Below, piece by piece: positions 25,934 through 38,980 of a stretch of DNA of 60,765 bases. The position numbers and the translations under genes are program-made. Below the pieces are notes generated by a model. The model saw only the letters and a list, made by a program, of their open reading frames with translations, was not told the DNA's origin and made no database searches. The DNA comes from Erysipelotrichaceae bacterium (GTDB lineage Bacteria; Bacillota_I; Bacilli_A; Erysipelotrichales; Erysipelotrichaceae). Location of the stretch: contig JAAXXT010000011.1 in the NCBI GenBank assembly GCA_013334325.1, forward strand, positions 1 to 60,765, given 5' to 3'. Each line of letters opens with the position of its first letter. Position 1 is the first letter of the stretch.

Positions 25934-25951
25934 GCACCTTAGGTGCTTTTT
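25932..25951 (+). terminator. Terminator of the tetR gene
   Basis: AAGCACCT and AGGTGCTT pair around a single base, followed by TTT. Confidence 0.8.
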
Positions 25952-25958
25952 AGATCCA

Positions 25959-25985
25959 TAAAAAAAGTCTCTGAATTTCAGAGAC
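25959..25985 (-). terminator. Terminator of the TM2-DUF2752 pair
   Basis: On the minus strand GTCTCTGAAATTCAGAGAC forms a perfect hairpin that overlaps the stop codon, followed by seven T. Confidence 0.9.
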
Positions 25986-26364
25986 CTCTAATGATATTTA
26001 AGAACCAACTACTTAAGAGAACCAACACTAAGATAATAATCTGAGTGGTAGATAACTGAGGCTTCTCCCATACCAGCGCATAAGATGTCCCTTTAAGCGC
26101 ATCCACGATGCGTGCAGTAAATATCCCTATGAAGTATAAGATAAGAGGTATCGCTAAGAGATTGTAGCTTAGTGCTCCAATGATATCTAACCTAAGCAGC
26201 TCTTGAAAAGCTCTTGTCATTCCACAGCCTGGACAAGCGATATGAAATATCGCTTTAAAGATACATTGATAATCAAACACATAGATCGAAGCTAAAATAA
26301 GAAGTCCATAAAGAAGTTCTTCCTTATTTAGGATCTGTTTTAGTTTGATCTTCGTTTTGATCAT
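25978..26364 (-). CDS. DUF2752 membrane protein
   Basis: A 128-residue protein with the diagnostic CPGCGMTRA motif (about residues 44-52) between hydrophobic segments, and about three transmembrane helices. DUF2752 proteins are widespread, often beside TM2 proteins as here (8 bases after the TM2 gene). Function unknown. Confidence 0.85.
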   Translation of the reverse strand: MIKTKIKLKQILNKEELLYGLLILASIYVFDYQCIFKAIFHIACPGCGMTRAFQELLRLDIIGALSYNLLAIPLILYFIGIFTARIVDALKGTSYALVWEKPQLSTTQIIILVLVLLSSWFLNIIRGL

Positions 26365-26372
26365 TGGTTAGA

Positions 26373-26708
26373 CTATAGAACCATCATTAATGTTTGAAGA
26401 TTTTTCTGCTTACATTTGTCTTGAATGGTGATCCAGTCAATGATGGTTAAGACTCCACATAGTCCCCATGTGAACAATTTCAAAAGACCCATCCCAACAT
26501 CCCCTAACATAAAGCGGTCGATTCCTAAACTACCCAAGAAAATTGAAACGATCAACAAGGTCAGTGGATCCTTGAAATCTGAAGCCATAACAACCATCAA
26601 CTTAGATTCATCCGCTTGGCTCAACTTATCCTTGATGTTTAATAGTTGATTAGCTGGAAAGAACTTTCCGTTTGTGGCAAGAAACATACTTACTTTATCG
26701 TCTGTCAT
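26373..26708 (-). CDS. TM2-domain membrane protein
   Basis: A 111-residue protein. After a soluble N-terminus of about 50 residues comes the TM2 pair of helices with its signature FLGSLGIDRFMLGDVGMGLLK, then GLCGVLTIIDWITI. The start at 26708 is set by AAGGGATAAA; an upstream in-frame start lacks a site. It forms a two-gene unit with the DUF2752 gene. Function unknown. Confidence 0.85.
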   Translation of the reverse strand: MTDDKVSMFLATNGKFFPANQLLNIKDKLSQADESKLMVVMASDFKDPLTLLIVSIFLGSLGIDRFMLGDVGMGLLKLFTWGLCGVLTIIDWITIQDKCKQKNLQTLMMVL

Positions 26709-26852
26709 TTTATCCCTTTTCCGCACTTCTCTGGTGCTAAATATAATCTATGACCATCATACACGCTCAAAAAAAACTTGTCTACACACGATGAGTGAAA
26801 TAACCAAGGTTTTTATAGAAAAATAACCAGTTAAGCTTTAATGAAGGTTAGT

Positions 26853-27481
26853 CTACTTTCTCCACTCTGCAGGATTCTTCTTCCATTCCTTTAGTGTTTC
26901 TAGATCATTCTCTTTAATATATCCAGATTTAAGCGCTTCTTCAACCAAGACACTGTAGTTGGTCAAGGTATAAAGTTTGATATTTTTATCTTTAAAATTC
27001 AATAGACCTTTAGGTAATTCATAGGTAAATATGGCAGCGACACCTAAAACCAAAGCACCCTCTCTACTGGCTGCTTCACAGGCATCTAAGACACTACCAC
27101 CTGTTGAGATCAGATCTTCGATGACGACCATTTTTTGACCTTTACTTATCCTGCCCTCGATTTGGTTTTCTTTCCCATGATCTTTCGCTTTTGAACGAAT
27201 ATACACCATTGGTAGGTTCATAAGATCAGCGACCCAACACGCTTGGGGGATACCCGCAGTAGCCGTTCCAGCGATGACTTCAGTTTCTGGATATTCTTTC
27301 CTAATCAACTCAACTAAGCTTTTAGCGATGTCTTGACGAATAAGTGGATAGCTCATCGTAATTCGATTATCACAATAGATGGGGCTTTTGATACCACTAG
27401 CCCAGGTATAAGGATCATTAGGACTTAAGGTTACTGCTTGGATATCTAAGAGATGTCTTGCGATACGTTTTGAAGTGTCAT

Positions 27482-27485
<4 letters not shown>
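26853..27485 (-). CDS. pyrE: Orotate phosphoribosyltransferase
   Basis: A 210-residue enzyme forming orotidine monophosphate from orotate and PRPP. The PRPP-binding motif [13 protein letters not shown] is present near residues 120-132, with [12 protein letters not shown] near 33-44. The last gene of the pyr operon. ATG at 27485 overlaps the pyrF stop (ATGA); an alternative start at 27500 would add five residues. No convincing terminator was found right after it. Confidence 0.93.
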
Positions 27486-29884
<2,399 letters not shown>

Positions 29885-29891
29885 GTTGACC

Positions 29892-32800
29892 TCACAGACT
29901 TCTGGTCATAAATGACCGAGATTCTAAGACTCTTACTATGGCTCTGGCAGTATCTAGACTCGTAAATAAAGGAATACCTCTTTCAGTTGCTTCTCGTCGT
30001 ATGATGAACCCATCCGTTGAAGCATCTCTATCTTTCCCCATCGTATTGATGACGATATTGATCTCGTTGGATCGAATCAGATCGAGTAGGTTGTTTGTTT
30101 CTTGATCATGGATCTTAGATACAGTTTTTACTTTTAACCCTTTTGATTGAAAGAAAGCAGCAGTGCCTTTGGTTGCGATCAACGCATAACCAATATCACT
30201 GAATCGTTGAGCGACTTCTACAGCTTCATCTTTGGATTCATCTGAAACCGTAAACAAGACTGTCCCATAATCTTTAAGTTTATAACCACTCGCTGAGAAA
30301 GCTTTATAGAGTGCTTTGTCCAGTGTGACATCAGATCCCATAACTTCTCCCGTCGACTTCATTTCAGGTCCTAAGAAAGGTTCTACTTTCGTAAGTTTCG
30401 CAAAAGAGAAGACTGGTGCTTTGACGTGGACATTCTTGGAGTGTGGATAGAGCCCATCTTTGTATCCTAATTCAATCAAGGTCTTACCTAAGATGACTTG
30501 GGTCGCAATTTGAGCCATAGGGATTTCAGTGACTTTACTTAAGAAAGGCACTGTACGAGATGCTCTAGGATTAACTTCTATGACGAAGACCTCTTCCTCA
30601 TGGATGATGAATTGAACATTCATCATCCCAATACACTTCAGCCCTAAAGCCAATTTACGTGTAATCGTGGTGATGTCTTGGATCTGTTTATCACTTAAGG
30701 TCTGAGGTGGATAGACTGCGATCGAATCACCAGAATGGACCCCAGCTCTTTCAATGTGTTCCATGATACCTGGAAGTAAAACGGTAGTCCCATCACAGAT
30801 CGCATCGACTTCACATTCTTTCCCCAATAGATAACGATCGACAAGGACTGGATGTTCAGGAGAAGCCTTTACTGCGTATTTCATATAACGTTCTAGGATG
30901 ATTGGGTTCTCTACGATCTCCATCGCACGACCCCCGATCACATAACTTGGTCTTACTAAGACAGGATATCCTATTCTATTTGCTACTCCTAAAGCTTCTT
31001 CTAATGAAGTCGCAGTTGAACCAAGAGGTTGCTTGATGTCCATCTCACGAAGTGCCTTCTCAAATAATTTACGATCTTCTGCTCGATCTAGATCCTCTAT
31101 TGAAGTCCCTAAGATCTTGACCCCATAAGACTCTAGAGGTTGAGCCAAGTTGATGGCCGTTTGTCCACCAAATTGAACGATGACACCTAATGGTTGTTCT
31201 AGATCGATGACGTTCATCACATCTTCTAAAGTCAAAGGTTCAAAATACAACTTATCTGCGATCGAGAAGTCTGTAGATACGGTCTCTGGATTACTATTGA
31301 TGATGATAGCTTCATAGCCTGCCTTCTGAATAGCTTTTACACAATGAACTGTCGCATAATCAAATTCTATCCCCTGTCCAATTCGAATAGGACCTGAGCC
31401 TAAGACGATGACCTTTTCTCTTAAAGAGGCAAAGCTTTCTTGTTCAATCTCATAGCTAGAATAGAAATAAGGTGTTGCACTTTTAAACTCAGCTGCGCAT
31501 GTATCGACCATCTTATAAACAGGGATAATTCCTTTTTGTTTTCTAAAGGATCTTACTTCTATACTCGTTGAGTTCCACAGATCCGCAATCGCTGGATCAG
31601 AGAATCCAAAACGTTTGAGTTGTGTCAAACAATCCTCATCGAAAGGTTTTAGTTTAGCTTCTTCTTCTAATTCAATGATATGGGATAGTTTATCGAGAAA
31701 GAAAAGATCGATTTTTGTAAGTGAAGCCAATTCTAAGATCTTATAGTCTCTTCTAAGCGCTTCTGCGAGATAAAACAAACGATCATCTTGAGCTTTGATG
31801 ATCTTGGTGATGAGTTCTTCATCGCTCACATCTTTAAGTTCTTTGAGTTCAATTGCCATCGTTTTAAGTTCTAAAGAACGAACTGCTTTTAATAGTGCTT
31901 CTTCAATAGTTCGACCAATGGCCATGACTTCACCAGTGGCTTTCATCTGAGTACCTAAACGACGATCTCCCTTTTCGAATTTATCAAAAGGCCATCGAGG
32001 GATCTTAGCGACCACATAATCTAAGGTAGGTTCAAATTGGGCATAGGTGGTCAAAGTCACAGGATTTTTTATCTCATCTAAAGTCAAACCTACTGCGATC
32101 TTCGCAGCGATCTTAGCGATAGGATAACCTGTCGCTTTAGAAGCTAAGGCAGAAGAGCGTGATACACGAGGATTGACTTCGATGATGAAGTAATTATAAG
32201 AATGAGGATCAAGAGCCAATTGGACATTACATCCGCCTTCGATCTTCAAAGCACGAATGATCTTTAAAGAGGCATCTCTTAAAAGCTGATATTCCACATC
32301 AGTCAAGGTCTGAGAAGGTGCGAATACGATCGAATCACCTGTATGTATTCCTACAGGATCAAAGTTTTCCATATTGCAAACCACGATCGCATTGTCTGCC
32401 TTATCACGCATGACTTCATATTCGATTTCTTTATAGCCTGCGATACTCATCTCAACTAGACATTGATGAACTGGAGATAGTTTGAGTCCATTCTCTACGA
32501 TAATACTTAGTTCTTCTAAGTCATCACATAGACCTCCTCCTGTACCACCTAAGGTAAAGGCTGGTCTTACGATCAATGGGAATCCTGTTTTCTCTGCGAA
32601 TTCGATCGCTTCAGGTATCGTATGAACGATCGCACTGACAGGGACTGGTTCACCCAAGCGATTCATAAGTTGTTTAAAAAGATCTCTGTCTTCTGCTTCT
32701 TCAATGGCTTTAAGTTTGGTACCTAAAAGCTCGATATGAAGCTCATCTAGAATTCCGCTTTTAGAAAGATCCACCGCCATATTCAATCCTGTTTGACCCC

Positions 32801-33071
32801 CTAAAGTCGCTAAGATCGCATCTGGTCTTTCTTTACGTAAGATACGAGATACAAACTCTAGAGTAAGTGGTTCTATATAAACAACATCTGCGATTTCTTT
32901 ATCCGTCATAATTGTAGCTGGATTAGAATTCACTAAGACGACTTCATAACCTTCTTCTCTTAAAGCCAAACACGCTTGGGTTCCCGCATAATCGAATTCA
33001 GCGGCTTGACCGATAACGATAGGACCTGAACCAATCACCAAGATTTTCTTTAGATCTGTACGTTTAGGCAT
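29892..33071 (-). CDS. carB: Carbamoyl-phosphate synthase large subunit
   Basis: A 1059-residue enzyme of normal length. Two homologous ATP-grasp halves begin with [23 protein letters not shown] and [21 protein letters not shown] (about residue 550), followed by the C-terminal MGS-like allosteric domain ([12 protein letters not shown], about 965 on). It makes carbamoyl phosphate from bicarbonate, ammonia from CarA and ATP. ATG at 33071 is fixed by AAGGAGG and overlaps carA by 8 bases. A pyr-operon copy suggests control by pyrimidines. Confidence 0.96.
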   Translation of the reverse strand: MPKRTDLKKILVIGSGPIVIGQAAEFDYAGTQACLALREEGYEVVLVNSNPATIMTDKEIADVVYIEPLTLEFVSRILRKERPDAILATLGGQTGLNMAVDLSKSGILDELHIELLGTKLKAIEEAEDRDLFKQLMNRLGEPVPVSAIVHTIPEAIEFAEKTGFPLIVRPAFTLGGTGGGLCDDLEELSIIVENGLKLSPVHQCLVEMSIAGYKEIEYEVMRDKADNAIVVCNMENFDPVGIHTGDSIVFAPSQTLTDVEYQLLRDASLKIIRALKIEGGCNVQLALDPHSYNYFIIEVNPRVSRSSALASKATGYPIAKIAAKIAVGLTLDEIKNPVTLTTYAQFEPTLDYVVAKIPRWPFDKFEKGDRRLGTQMKATGEVMAIGRTIEEALLKAVRSLELKTMAIELKELKDVSDEELITKIIKAQDDRLFYLAEALRRDYKILELASLTKIDLFFLDKLSHIIELEEEAKLKPFDEDCLTQLKRFGFSDPAIADLWNSTSIEVRSFRKQKGIIPVYKMVDTCAAEFKSATPYFYSSYEIEQESFASLREKVIVLGSGPIRIGQGIEFDYATVHCVKAIQKAGYEAIIINSNPETVSTDFSIADKLYFEPLTLEDVMNVIDLEQPLGVIVQFGGQTAINLAQPLESYGVKILGTSIEDLDRAEDRKLFEKALREMDIKQPLGSTATSLEEALGVANRIGYPVLVRPSYVIGGRAMEIVENPIILERYMKYAVKASPEHPVLVDRYLLGKECEVDAICDGTTVLLPGIMEHIERAGVHSGDSIAVYPPQTLSDKQIQDITTITRKLALGLKCIGMMNVQFIIHEEEVFVIEVNPRASRTVPFLSKVTEIPMAQIATQVILGKTLIELGYKDGLYPHSKNVHVKAPVFSFAKLTKVEPFLGPEMKSTGEVMGSDVTLDKALYKAFSASGYKLKDYGTVLFTVSDESKDEAVEVAQRFSDIGYALIATKGTAAFFQSKGLKVKTVSKIHDQETNNLLDLIRSNEINIVINTMGKDRDASTDGFIIRREATERGIPLFTSLDTARAIVRVLESRSFMTRSL

Positions 33072-34149
33072 TCTTGGCCTCCTTATAGACATCCATCATA
33101 TCCATGAATTCATCGAAAAGATGATTCCCATCATGAGGACCAGGTGTCGCATCTGGATGAAACTGGACACTAAAAGCAGGGACTTGTCTATGTCTTATTC
33201 CTTCTATAGAGAGATCGTTGATTTCGATATGAGTCACCATCAAGATACTTTTATCGATGCTTTTTGGATCTACCGCATACCCATGGTTTTGAGAGGTAAA
33301 ATCGATACGACCTGTGGCGATCTCACGAACAGGATGATTGAATCCACGATGACCAAATTTAAGCTTATAGGTATCTGCTTTATTCGCTAAAGCCAAAAGC
33401 TGATGACCTAAACAGATCCCAAAGACAGGGACCTTTCCCATCAATTGTTGGATCGTAAGTATGGCTTCTGGGACATCTTTTGGATCTCCAGGACCATTTG
33501 TCAACATGACCCCATCAGGGTATTGATTTAAGATCTCAGTGGCACTGGTCGTATAAGGCATGATGATACAGTCACAATCTCTACGACTCAGTTCTCTTAA
33601 GATACTGTGTTTTAAGCCAAAGTCTAAGACGACAACTCTACGTTTAGTTCCTGGATTAGGATAAGCCGCATGAGTTGAGACTTGCGCGACATTGTTTATA
33701 GGTAAGATGGTAGACTTAAGTTTTACTAAAGCTTTCTCAAGGTCTTGATCCGCATTGAGAATGGTGCCTTTTATGACCCCACTATCGCGTAGTTTACGTG
33801 TCAACATACGTGTATCTATTCCAGATAGACCTACGATCTTCTTTTGCTTAAGAAAGGTATCTAGATCCATCGTCATACGCCAATTGGAAGGAACTCTCGC
33901 GAATTCTCTTACGATGACACCTCTACATGTAGGACTGATAGACTCTAAGTCATCTCGATTGATGCCTGTATTTCCTATCAAAGGATAGGTGAAAGTAATG
34001 ATCTGTCCATTATAAGATTGGTCAGTGATGGATTCTTGATAGCCTGTCATCCCTGTGGTAAAGACCACTTCTCCTACAGTATCCCCATCATAGCCAAATC
34101 CTTCGCCTTTTAAGATGGTTCCATCTTCAAGTAGTAGTACTCTTTTCAT
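33064..34149 (-). CDS. carA: Carbamoyl-phosphate synthase small subunit
   Basis: A 361-residue glutamine amidotransferase subunit. The GATase domain holds the catalytic cysteine in [15 protein letters not shown] (about 248-262) and the histidine in [11 protein letters not shown] near the C-terminus. N-terminal domain [19 protein letters not shown] is typical. ATG at 34149 follows GGAGGGG. Supplies ammonia to CarB. Confidence 0.96.
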   Translation of the reverse strand: MKRVLLLEDGTILKGEGFGYDGDTVGEVVFTTGMTGYQESITDQSYNGQIITFTYPLIGNTGINRDDLESISPTCRGVIVREFARVPSNWRMTMDLDTFLKQKKIVGLSGIDTRMLTRKLRDSGVIKGTILNADQDLEKALVKLKSTILPINNVAQVSTHAAYPNPGTKRRVVVLDFGLKHSILRELSRRDCDCIIMPYTTSATEILNQYPDGVMLTNGPGDPKDVPEAILTIQQLMGKVPVFGICLGHQLLALANKADTYKLKFGHRGFNHPVREIATGRIDFTSQNHGYAVDPKSIDKSILMVTHIEINDLSIEGIRHRQVPAFSVQFHPDATPGPHDGNHLFDEFMDMMDVYKEAKNA

Positions 34150-34150
34150 T

Positions 34151-35422
34151 TCAGCCCCTCCATACGATCTTTCCATCTACCATCGTCATCACAGTATCCC
34201 CAAAGATCTTTCTTCCGATAAACGGAGAGTTTGAGGACTTTGAGACAAAATGATCAGGAATCGTCACTTCGTTTTCTAAATCAAAGAAAGCTAAATCAGC
34301 GATGGATCCTACGCTTAATGATGAGACATCTAGTTCAAAACACTCAGCAGCTTTACTGCTCATCCACTTCACCAAGTCTTCCAAACTAAAGATACCTGTC
34401 TTAACGAAATGGGTATACAGTAAACCAAATCCATATTCTAAACCTATGATCCCAAAGGGAGCTCTTAAGAGTCCTTGAGCTTTTTCTTCAATACTATGTG
34501 GCGCATGATCACTGGCGATACAATCTATGGTCCCATCCAGTAATCCTTCTAGTAGCGCTTTTTGATCAGCCTTTCCTCTTAAAGGAGGATTCATCTTATA
34601 ATTCGCATCGTTGATCAAGTTTTCATCACACAGAAGCAAATGATGAGGCGTCACTTCACAGGTAACATAGATTCCTGCTTTTTTCGCTTCTCTGATGATT
34701 CGAACGCTTTCATTCGTGGAGACATGACAGACATGATAATGAGCTCCACTGGCTTCCGCTAATAAAAGATCTCTTGCGATCTGACTTGATTCAGAGATAC
34801 TAGGAATTCCAGGAAGACCCATCTTAAAACTCATCTCACCTTCGTGGATGACCCCATTGCCTTTTAATGATTCATCTTCAGCGTGGGCTGCGATGATGGC
34901 TTTAAGCGAAGCTGCTTGTTTCATCGCAAGAAACATCGTATTGGCATCTTGGACGCCTAATCCATCATTGGTGAAGGCAACTGCACCTGCTTTTAATAGT
35001 TGATCTTGATTGACTTGGTTGTTTGATTTTAATCCTTGTGTAATAGGTGCATAACTCAATACATGAACGAGTGCTTCTTTCTTTACGATCTCATAGAAAT
35101 CATGAAGACGTTCAAAGGTGTCTGGGGTAGGATTCGTATTAGGCATCGCACAGATGGTCGTAAAACCTCCTCGTGCTGCGGCTTGAGATCCGCTTTTAAT
35201 GGTTTCCTTATGGGTAAAGCCAGGCTCTCTTAAATGGACATGAAGATCGACTAAACCAGAAGTTACTAAGGCTCCTTTTACGTCGATCAGTTCTGCGTTA
35301 CTTGGATAATATTCTTTCTTAGATTTGATCTCAGTAATAAGGCCATTTTCGATCGTGATGAAACAAGGCTCTAAAAGATTATCTTTTACGATTCTTTGAG
35401 CGTTTAGGATGATAGTTTTCAT
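34151..35422 (-). CDS. pyrC: Dihydroorotase
   Basis: A 423-residue amidohydrolase. The metal site HVHLREPG (about 60-67) and later histidines in YHVCHVS, plus IASDHAPH (about 304-311), match class I dihydroorotases, which close the ring of carbamoyl aspartate. It overlaps pyrB by 4 bases and is 1 base from carA. Confidence 0.95.
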   Translation of the reverse strand: MKTIILNAQRIVKDNLLEPCFITIENGLITEIKSKKEYYPSNAELIDVKGALVTSGLVDLHVHLREPGFTHKETIKSGSQAAARGGFTTICAMPNTNPTPDTFERLHDFYEIVKKEALVHVLSYAPITQGLKSNNQVNQDQLLKAGAVAFTNDGLGVQDANTMFLAMKQAASLKAIIAAHAEDESLKGNGVIHEGEMSFKMGLPGIPSISESSQIARDLLLAEASGAHYHVCHVSTNESVRIIREAKKAGIYVTCEVTPHHLLLCDENLINDANYKMNPPLRGKADQKALLEGLLDGTIDCIASDHAPHSIEEKAQGLLRAPFGIIGLEYGFGLLYTHFVKTGIFSLEDLVKWMSSKAAECFELDVSSLSVGSIADLAFFDLENEVTIPDHFVSKSSNSPFIGRKIFGDTVMTMVDGKIVWRG

Positions 35423-36342
35423 AGGTTTGACCGATAAGCGAGGATCGCTTCTAATACTGCCATCCTAATATAGACTCCGTTGGTCATTTGAGCTATGATA
35501 CGAGACGCTTTGGATTCAACCAAAGCATCCGCCAATTCGACATCTCTATTAACAGGAGCTGGATGCATAATGATGGCAGATGGCTTCATCTTCTTGGCTC
35601 TTTCTAAAGTTAAACCAAATTCTTGATGATATTCTTCTTTTGAGAAACTTGTTTCTTCATGATGACGTTCATGTTGAACCCTAAGTAGCATCACTACATC
35701 CATTTGATCAATGATCTTATCGAGTTCAGTTCTTTGTCCATACTCATCAAATGCAGGATCTAACCATTGTTGAGGTCCACAGAAATAAAGCTCCGCATTC
35801 AAACGCTTCAGCATGATCGCATTAGAACGTGCGACTCTTGAGTTTCTGATGTCTCCTACGATGGCGATCTTTAATCCTTTAAAGGTTTTGAATTCTTCAT
35901 ATATGGTCATAAGGTCTAAGAGACATTGGGTTGGATGTTGACCCTTCCCATCTCCACCATTGATGATCGAACAGGTAATGGATGGACTCTCAACGAGTTG
36001 TTTATAGTACTCATCTTGATTGTGTCTAATCACACAAACATCTATGCCAATCGCAGACATGGTCAAGATCGTATCGTATAAGCTTTCACCTTTACTGGTA
36101 GAGCTTGTAGAGGCATCAAACTGAATCACATCGAGTCCTAATTTTCTTTGAGCCATCTCAAAACTACGATGGGTACGAGTACTGTTCTCAAAGAACAGAT
36201 TACATGCTGTAACTTGTTTTTCTAGTTTAAAAGATCTAGTCTTGGCTTTGTATTCTTCAGCCACTGTGAGTAAACCCATAAGTTCTTTATCACTGAGATC
36301 TTCGATTCGTAGTAGATGTTTAAGCTTGATCGATGTGGTCAT
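35419..36342 (-). CDS. pyrB: Aspartate carbamoyltransferase catalytic subunit
   Basis: A 307-residue enzyme. The carbamoyl-phosphate motif [12 protein letters not shown] (about 51-62), SKGESLYDT and [10 protein letters not shown] are intact. No regulatory pyrI gene is present, as in Gram-positive bacteria, where control is by PyrR. A PyrR-type attenuator lies between pyrR and this gene. Confidence 0.95.
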   Translation of the reverse strand: MTTSIKLKHLLRIEDLSDKELMGLLTVAEEYKAKTRSFKLEKQVTACNLFFENSTRTHRSFEMAQRKLGLDVIQFDASTSSTSKGESLYDTILTMSAIGIDVCVIRHNQDEYYKQLVESPSITCSIINGGDGKGQHPTQCLLDLMTIYEEFKTFKGLKIAIVGDIRNSRVARSNAIMLKRLNAELYFCGPQQWLDPAFDEYGQRTELDKIIDQMDVVMLLRVQHERHHEETSFSKEEYHQEFGLTLERAKKMKPSAIIMHPAPVNRDVELADALVESKASRIIAQMTNGVYIRMAVLEAILAYRSNL

Positions 36343-36357
36343 AAGGCCTCCTGTTAC

Positions 36358-36391
36358 TAAAAAACTCTTACCCAGTTTTGAGTAAGAGTTC
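36358..36391 (-). terminator. PyrR-dependent attenuator terminator between pyrR and pyrB
   Basis: On the minus strand AACTCTTAC and GTAAGAGTT form the stem and six T follow. An upstream AAGAGTAA can pair with the 5' arm to form a competing antiterminator. Confidence 0.82.
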
Positions 36392-36425
36392 CCATTTTAT
36401 ATGGAAAGGTTCTGTTACTCTTATG

Positions 36426-36439
36426 GGTCTCTCTGTACT
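36426..36439 (-). promoter_or_regulatory. PyrR RNA-binding site 2
   Basis: The minus strand reads AGTACAGAGAGACC, matching 11 of 14 positions of the ARUCCNGNGAGGYU loop recognised by PyrR. It lies just after pyrR and upstream of the attenuator, so UMP-bound PyrR would favour termination. Confidence 0.75.
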
Positions 36440-36453
36440 CATTTAAAGATTAA

Positions 36454-37088
<635 letters not shown>

Positions 37089-37115
37089 ATCTTAAAGGAG
37101 ATTTATTTCCCCCTT

Positions 37116-37144
37116 ACTTTACCTTGTATAGGAGAAGATGTCAA
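37116..37144 (-). promoter_or_regulatory. Promoter of the pyr operon
   Basis: A consensus TTGACA (37139-37144), 17-base spacer and TAAAGT (37116-37121) on the minus strand. Transcription would begin near 37109 and include both PyrR sites. Confidence 0.72.
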
Positions 37145-37197
37145 TGCTTATCCGATGACTGTCTATTTAAAAAGAACAGTCCTGTATACATAAGCAT
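37142..37197. repeat. Nested inverted repeat between the GH66 lipoprotein gene and the pyr promoter
   Basis: Outer arms ATGCTTAT (37144-37151) and ATAAGCAT (37190-37197), inner arms GACTGT (37157-37162) and ACAGTC (37176-37181). It starts right at the GH66 stop and touches the pyr -35 box. No T-run follows, so it is either a weak terminator or a processing/regulatory structure. Confidence 0.45.
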
Positions 37198-37198
37198 C

Positions 37199-38980
37199 TT
37201 ATTTCTTAACGATATAGATCATAGACCAATAACTTAAGGTAGGGACTTTAACGGTGATTCCATCTTTACTGGTCTTAAACTCAAGCTTCTGGCTTAAACC
37301 ACCGTTGATATCTGGAGAAGCAAAATAGACACCATCAATGAGTTCTGAATCGATTGGTATATTTACCACTAAGTCTTTTTGAATAGTAGGTTCAATTGTA
37401 TTATCGAAATCATCTCTCCATAATGTATCTTTCTTATTAAGGAAGTTTAATAAATGAACAACTTTATACTGCTCATTTTCTTTAGAGAATAACCAAATCG
37501 ATTTCGCAGCAGGAAGTGAATTAAATTTCAAATCATCTAGAGTAAGACCACTGTTGTCTTCATCTAAGTCTCCTCTTAATAGATTCTCATACGCAACCAT
37601 AAAATCACCATACTCGATCATCTTATTTGTTAGATTATCCGTCATACTCAATTTATTGTTTGGGAAATATTCACTCGACAACATCCCTAGATCACCCATC
37701 GACAGATGAGCCCCACCAGAAGCTAATATCACGGATTCTGTATAGAGTACCGCAGCTGTATTGAAGTTACCTGTTTTCTTAGGGTAATTCATATAGCTCG
37801 CCAATACAGAAGCATATCCATTCTTAATATCCTTATCGATGATACCCTTTAAGCTAGAATAGGTAGGATATCTATCCGGCCACACTTCTGTATACGCAAA
37901 GTCTATACTCTTGGTTTTAGAGATTTCAGTTTTAGCGTATTCACTTACGAAGTTAAAGAGAATGCCTTGGTTCAATTTTGATTTTAGGTTTACTGTAAAT
38001 TGAGCCATAGCTGTTTCCATATTTACAAGTTTACCTGAAGAGTCATACAATGTCCCTCGGTTACCTAAGGTATCAAGATGCATAATATCGAATCCAAAAT
38101 ATGTATTGGCTTCATTTTCCATGTGTAGATAATGGTCTTGCCAAAGTGTACTCGATGGATTTACAAGATATAGATCGCTTGCCCAAGAATTAGGCAAATC
38201 ATGCTTATCTTGAGTATTTTGTCCATTGTCTTTATACAGAGCGATTTCTTTGTTTTTAGTAGCGAAATCTTCATAGACTCCATACACTAAGTTATAATTG
38301 GCTGCTTTCATATTTCTATCATGAAGATTCGTAATGTACGAGATCACTTTTGATGAATAGACTCTGTTATTGGCGATGTTTAGCCATGATTCATCCAGAT
38401 TGCCTGAGCTTAGTGATACCGGTTGATCGTGTCTATATTGCCAATCATAGAAGAGAAAACCTGTTAGATGATATCGATTTAATCGATCAATTGTTTCTTC
38501 ATTTTCATTTTCTGTAGTTAAGCTAAAATCAGCAAGATAACCATATCTAGGGAAGACTTCCCAAGTCGATGAGACATCTACACCTATGGTTTGTTGGTCA
38601 ATGACCTTATCTTGATCAAGTAGATAAACACTGACAAGATACCCTGTGTAGTCCACAAGTGGTGGTGTCCAATCAAAGATGATCGAAGATGAATCTTCTA
38701 ATAGATCTTGTGTTTCTTCATATACCATTTTTTCTAGATGAGTGACTTCTATCTTAAATGTAGCCTCACTTGAGAGATCCTTTTCTGCATCAAATAGTAT
38801 TTCGAGTTTAACCTTATCTCCAAGCTTGTATCTTGCCTTATCTGTTTGAAGTGACTTTATGATTCCTGAATCATAGGTATTCTCAATCTTTACAGAACAC
38901 GCTGATAAAGAAAAAAGCATCATTAAAATGATGCTGAGTTGAATATCTTTTCTAATGCTTATTTGTCTTAGTTTCATCAT
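37199..38980 (-). CDS. Lipoprotein glycoside hydrolase family 66 (dextranase-type)
   Basis: A 593-residue exported enzyme. The N-terminus is a lipoprotein signal peptide with lipobox LSAC (C28). An Ig-like domain (about 40-135) is followed by the GH66 barrel: PRYGYLADF (about 144-152), FYDWQYRHD, the nucleophile D303 in FDIMHLDTLG and the acid/base E365 in FAYTEVWPD. GH66 enzymes cleave alpha-1,6-glucan (dextran) or make cycloisomalto-oligosaccharides. It would act at the cell surface, releasing oligosaccharides for the ABC transporter of this operon. It overlaps the GH13 gene by 4 bases and is last in the operon. Confidence 0.87.
   Translation of the reverse strand: MMKLRQISIRKDIQLSIILMMLFSLSACSVKIENTYDSGIIKSLQTDKARYKLGDKVKLEILFDAEKDLSSEATFKIEVTHLEKMVYEETQDLLEDSSSIIFDWTPPLVDYTGYLVSVYLLDQDKVIDQQTIGVDVSSTWEVFPRYGYLADFSLTTENENEETIDRLNRYHLTGFLFYDWQYRHDQPVSLSSGNLDESWLNIANNRVYSSKVISYITNLHDRNMKAANYNLVYGVYEDFATKNKEIALYKDNGQNTQDKHDLPNSWASDLYLVNPSSTLWQDHYLHMENEANTYFGFDIMHLDTLGNRGTLYDSSGKLVNMETAMAQFTVNLKSKLNQGILFNFVSEYAKTEISKTKSIDFAYTEVWPDRYPTYSSLKGIIDKDIKNGYASVLASYMNYPKKTGNFNTAAVLYTESVILASGGAHLSMGDLGMLSSEYFPNNKLSMTDNLTNKMIEYGDFMVAYENLLRGDLDEDNSGLTLDDLKFNSLPAAKSIWLFSKENEQYKVVHLLNFLNKKDTLWRDDFDNTIEPTIQKDLVVNIPIDSELIDGVYFASPDINGGLSQKLEFKTSKDGITVKVPTLSYWSMIYIVKK

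Noticed and set aside
26727-26852. Terminator after pyrE
   Set aside because: Only a repeated GGTTATTT and AT-rich sequence were found; no convincing stem with T-run.
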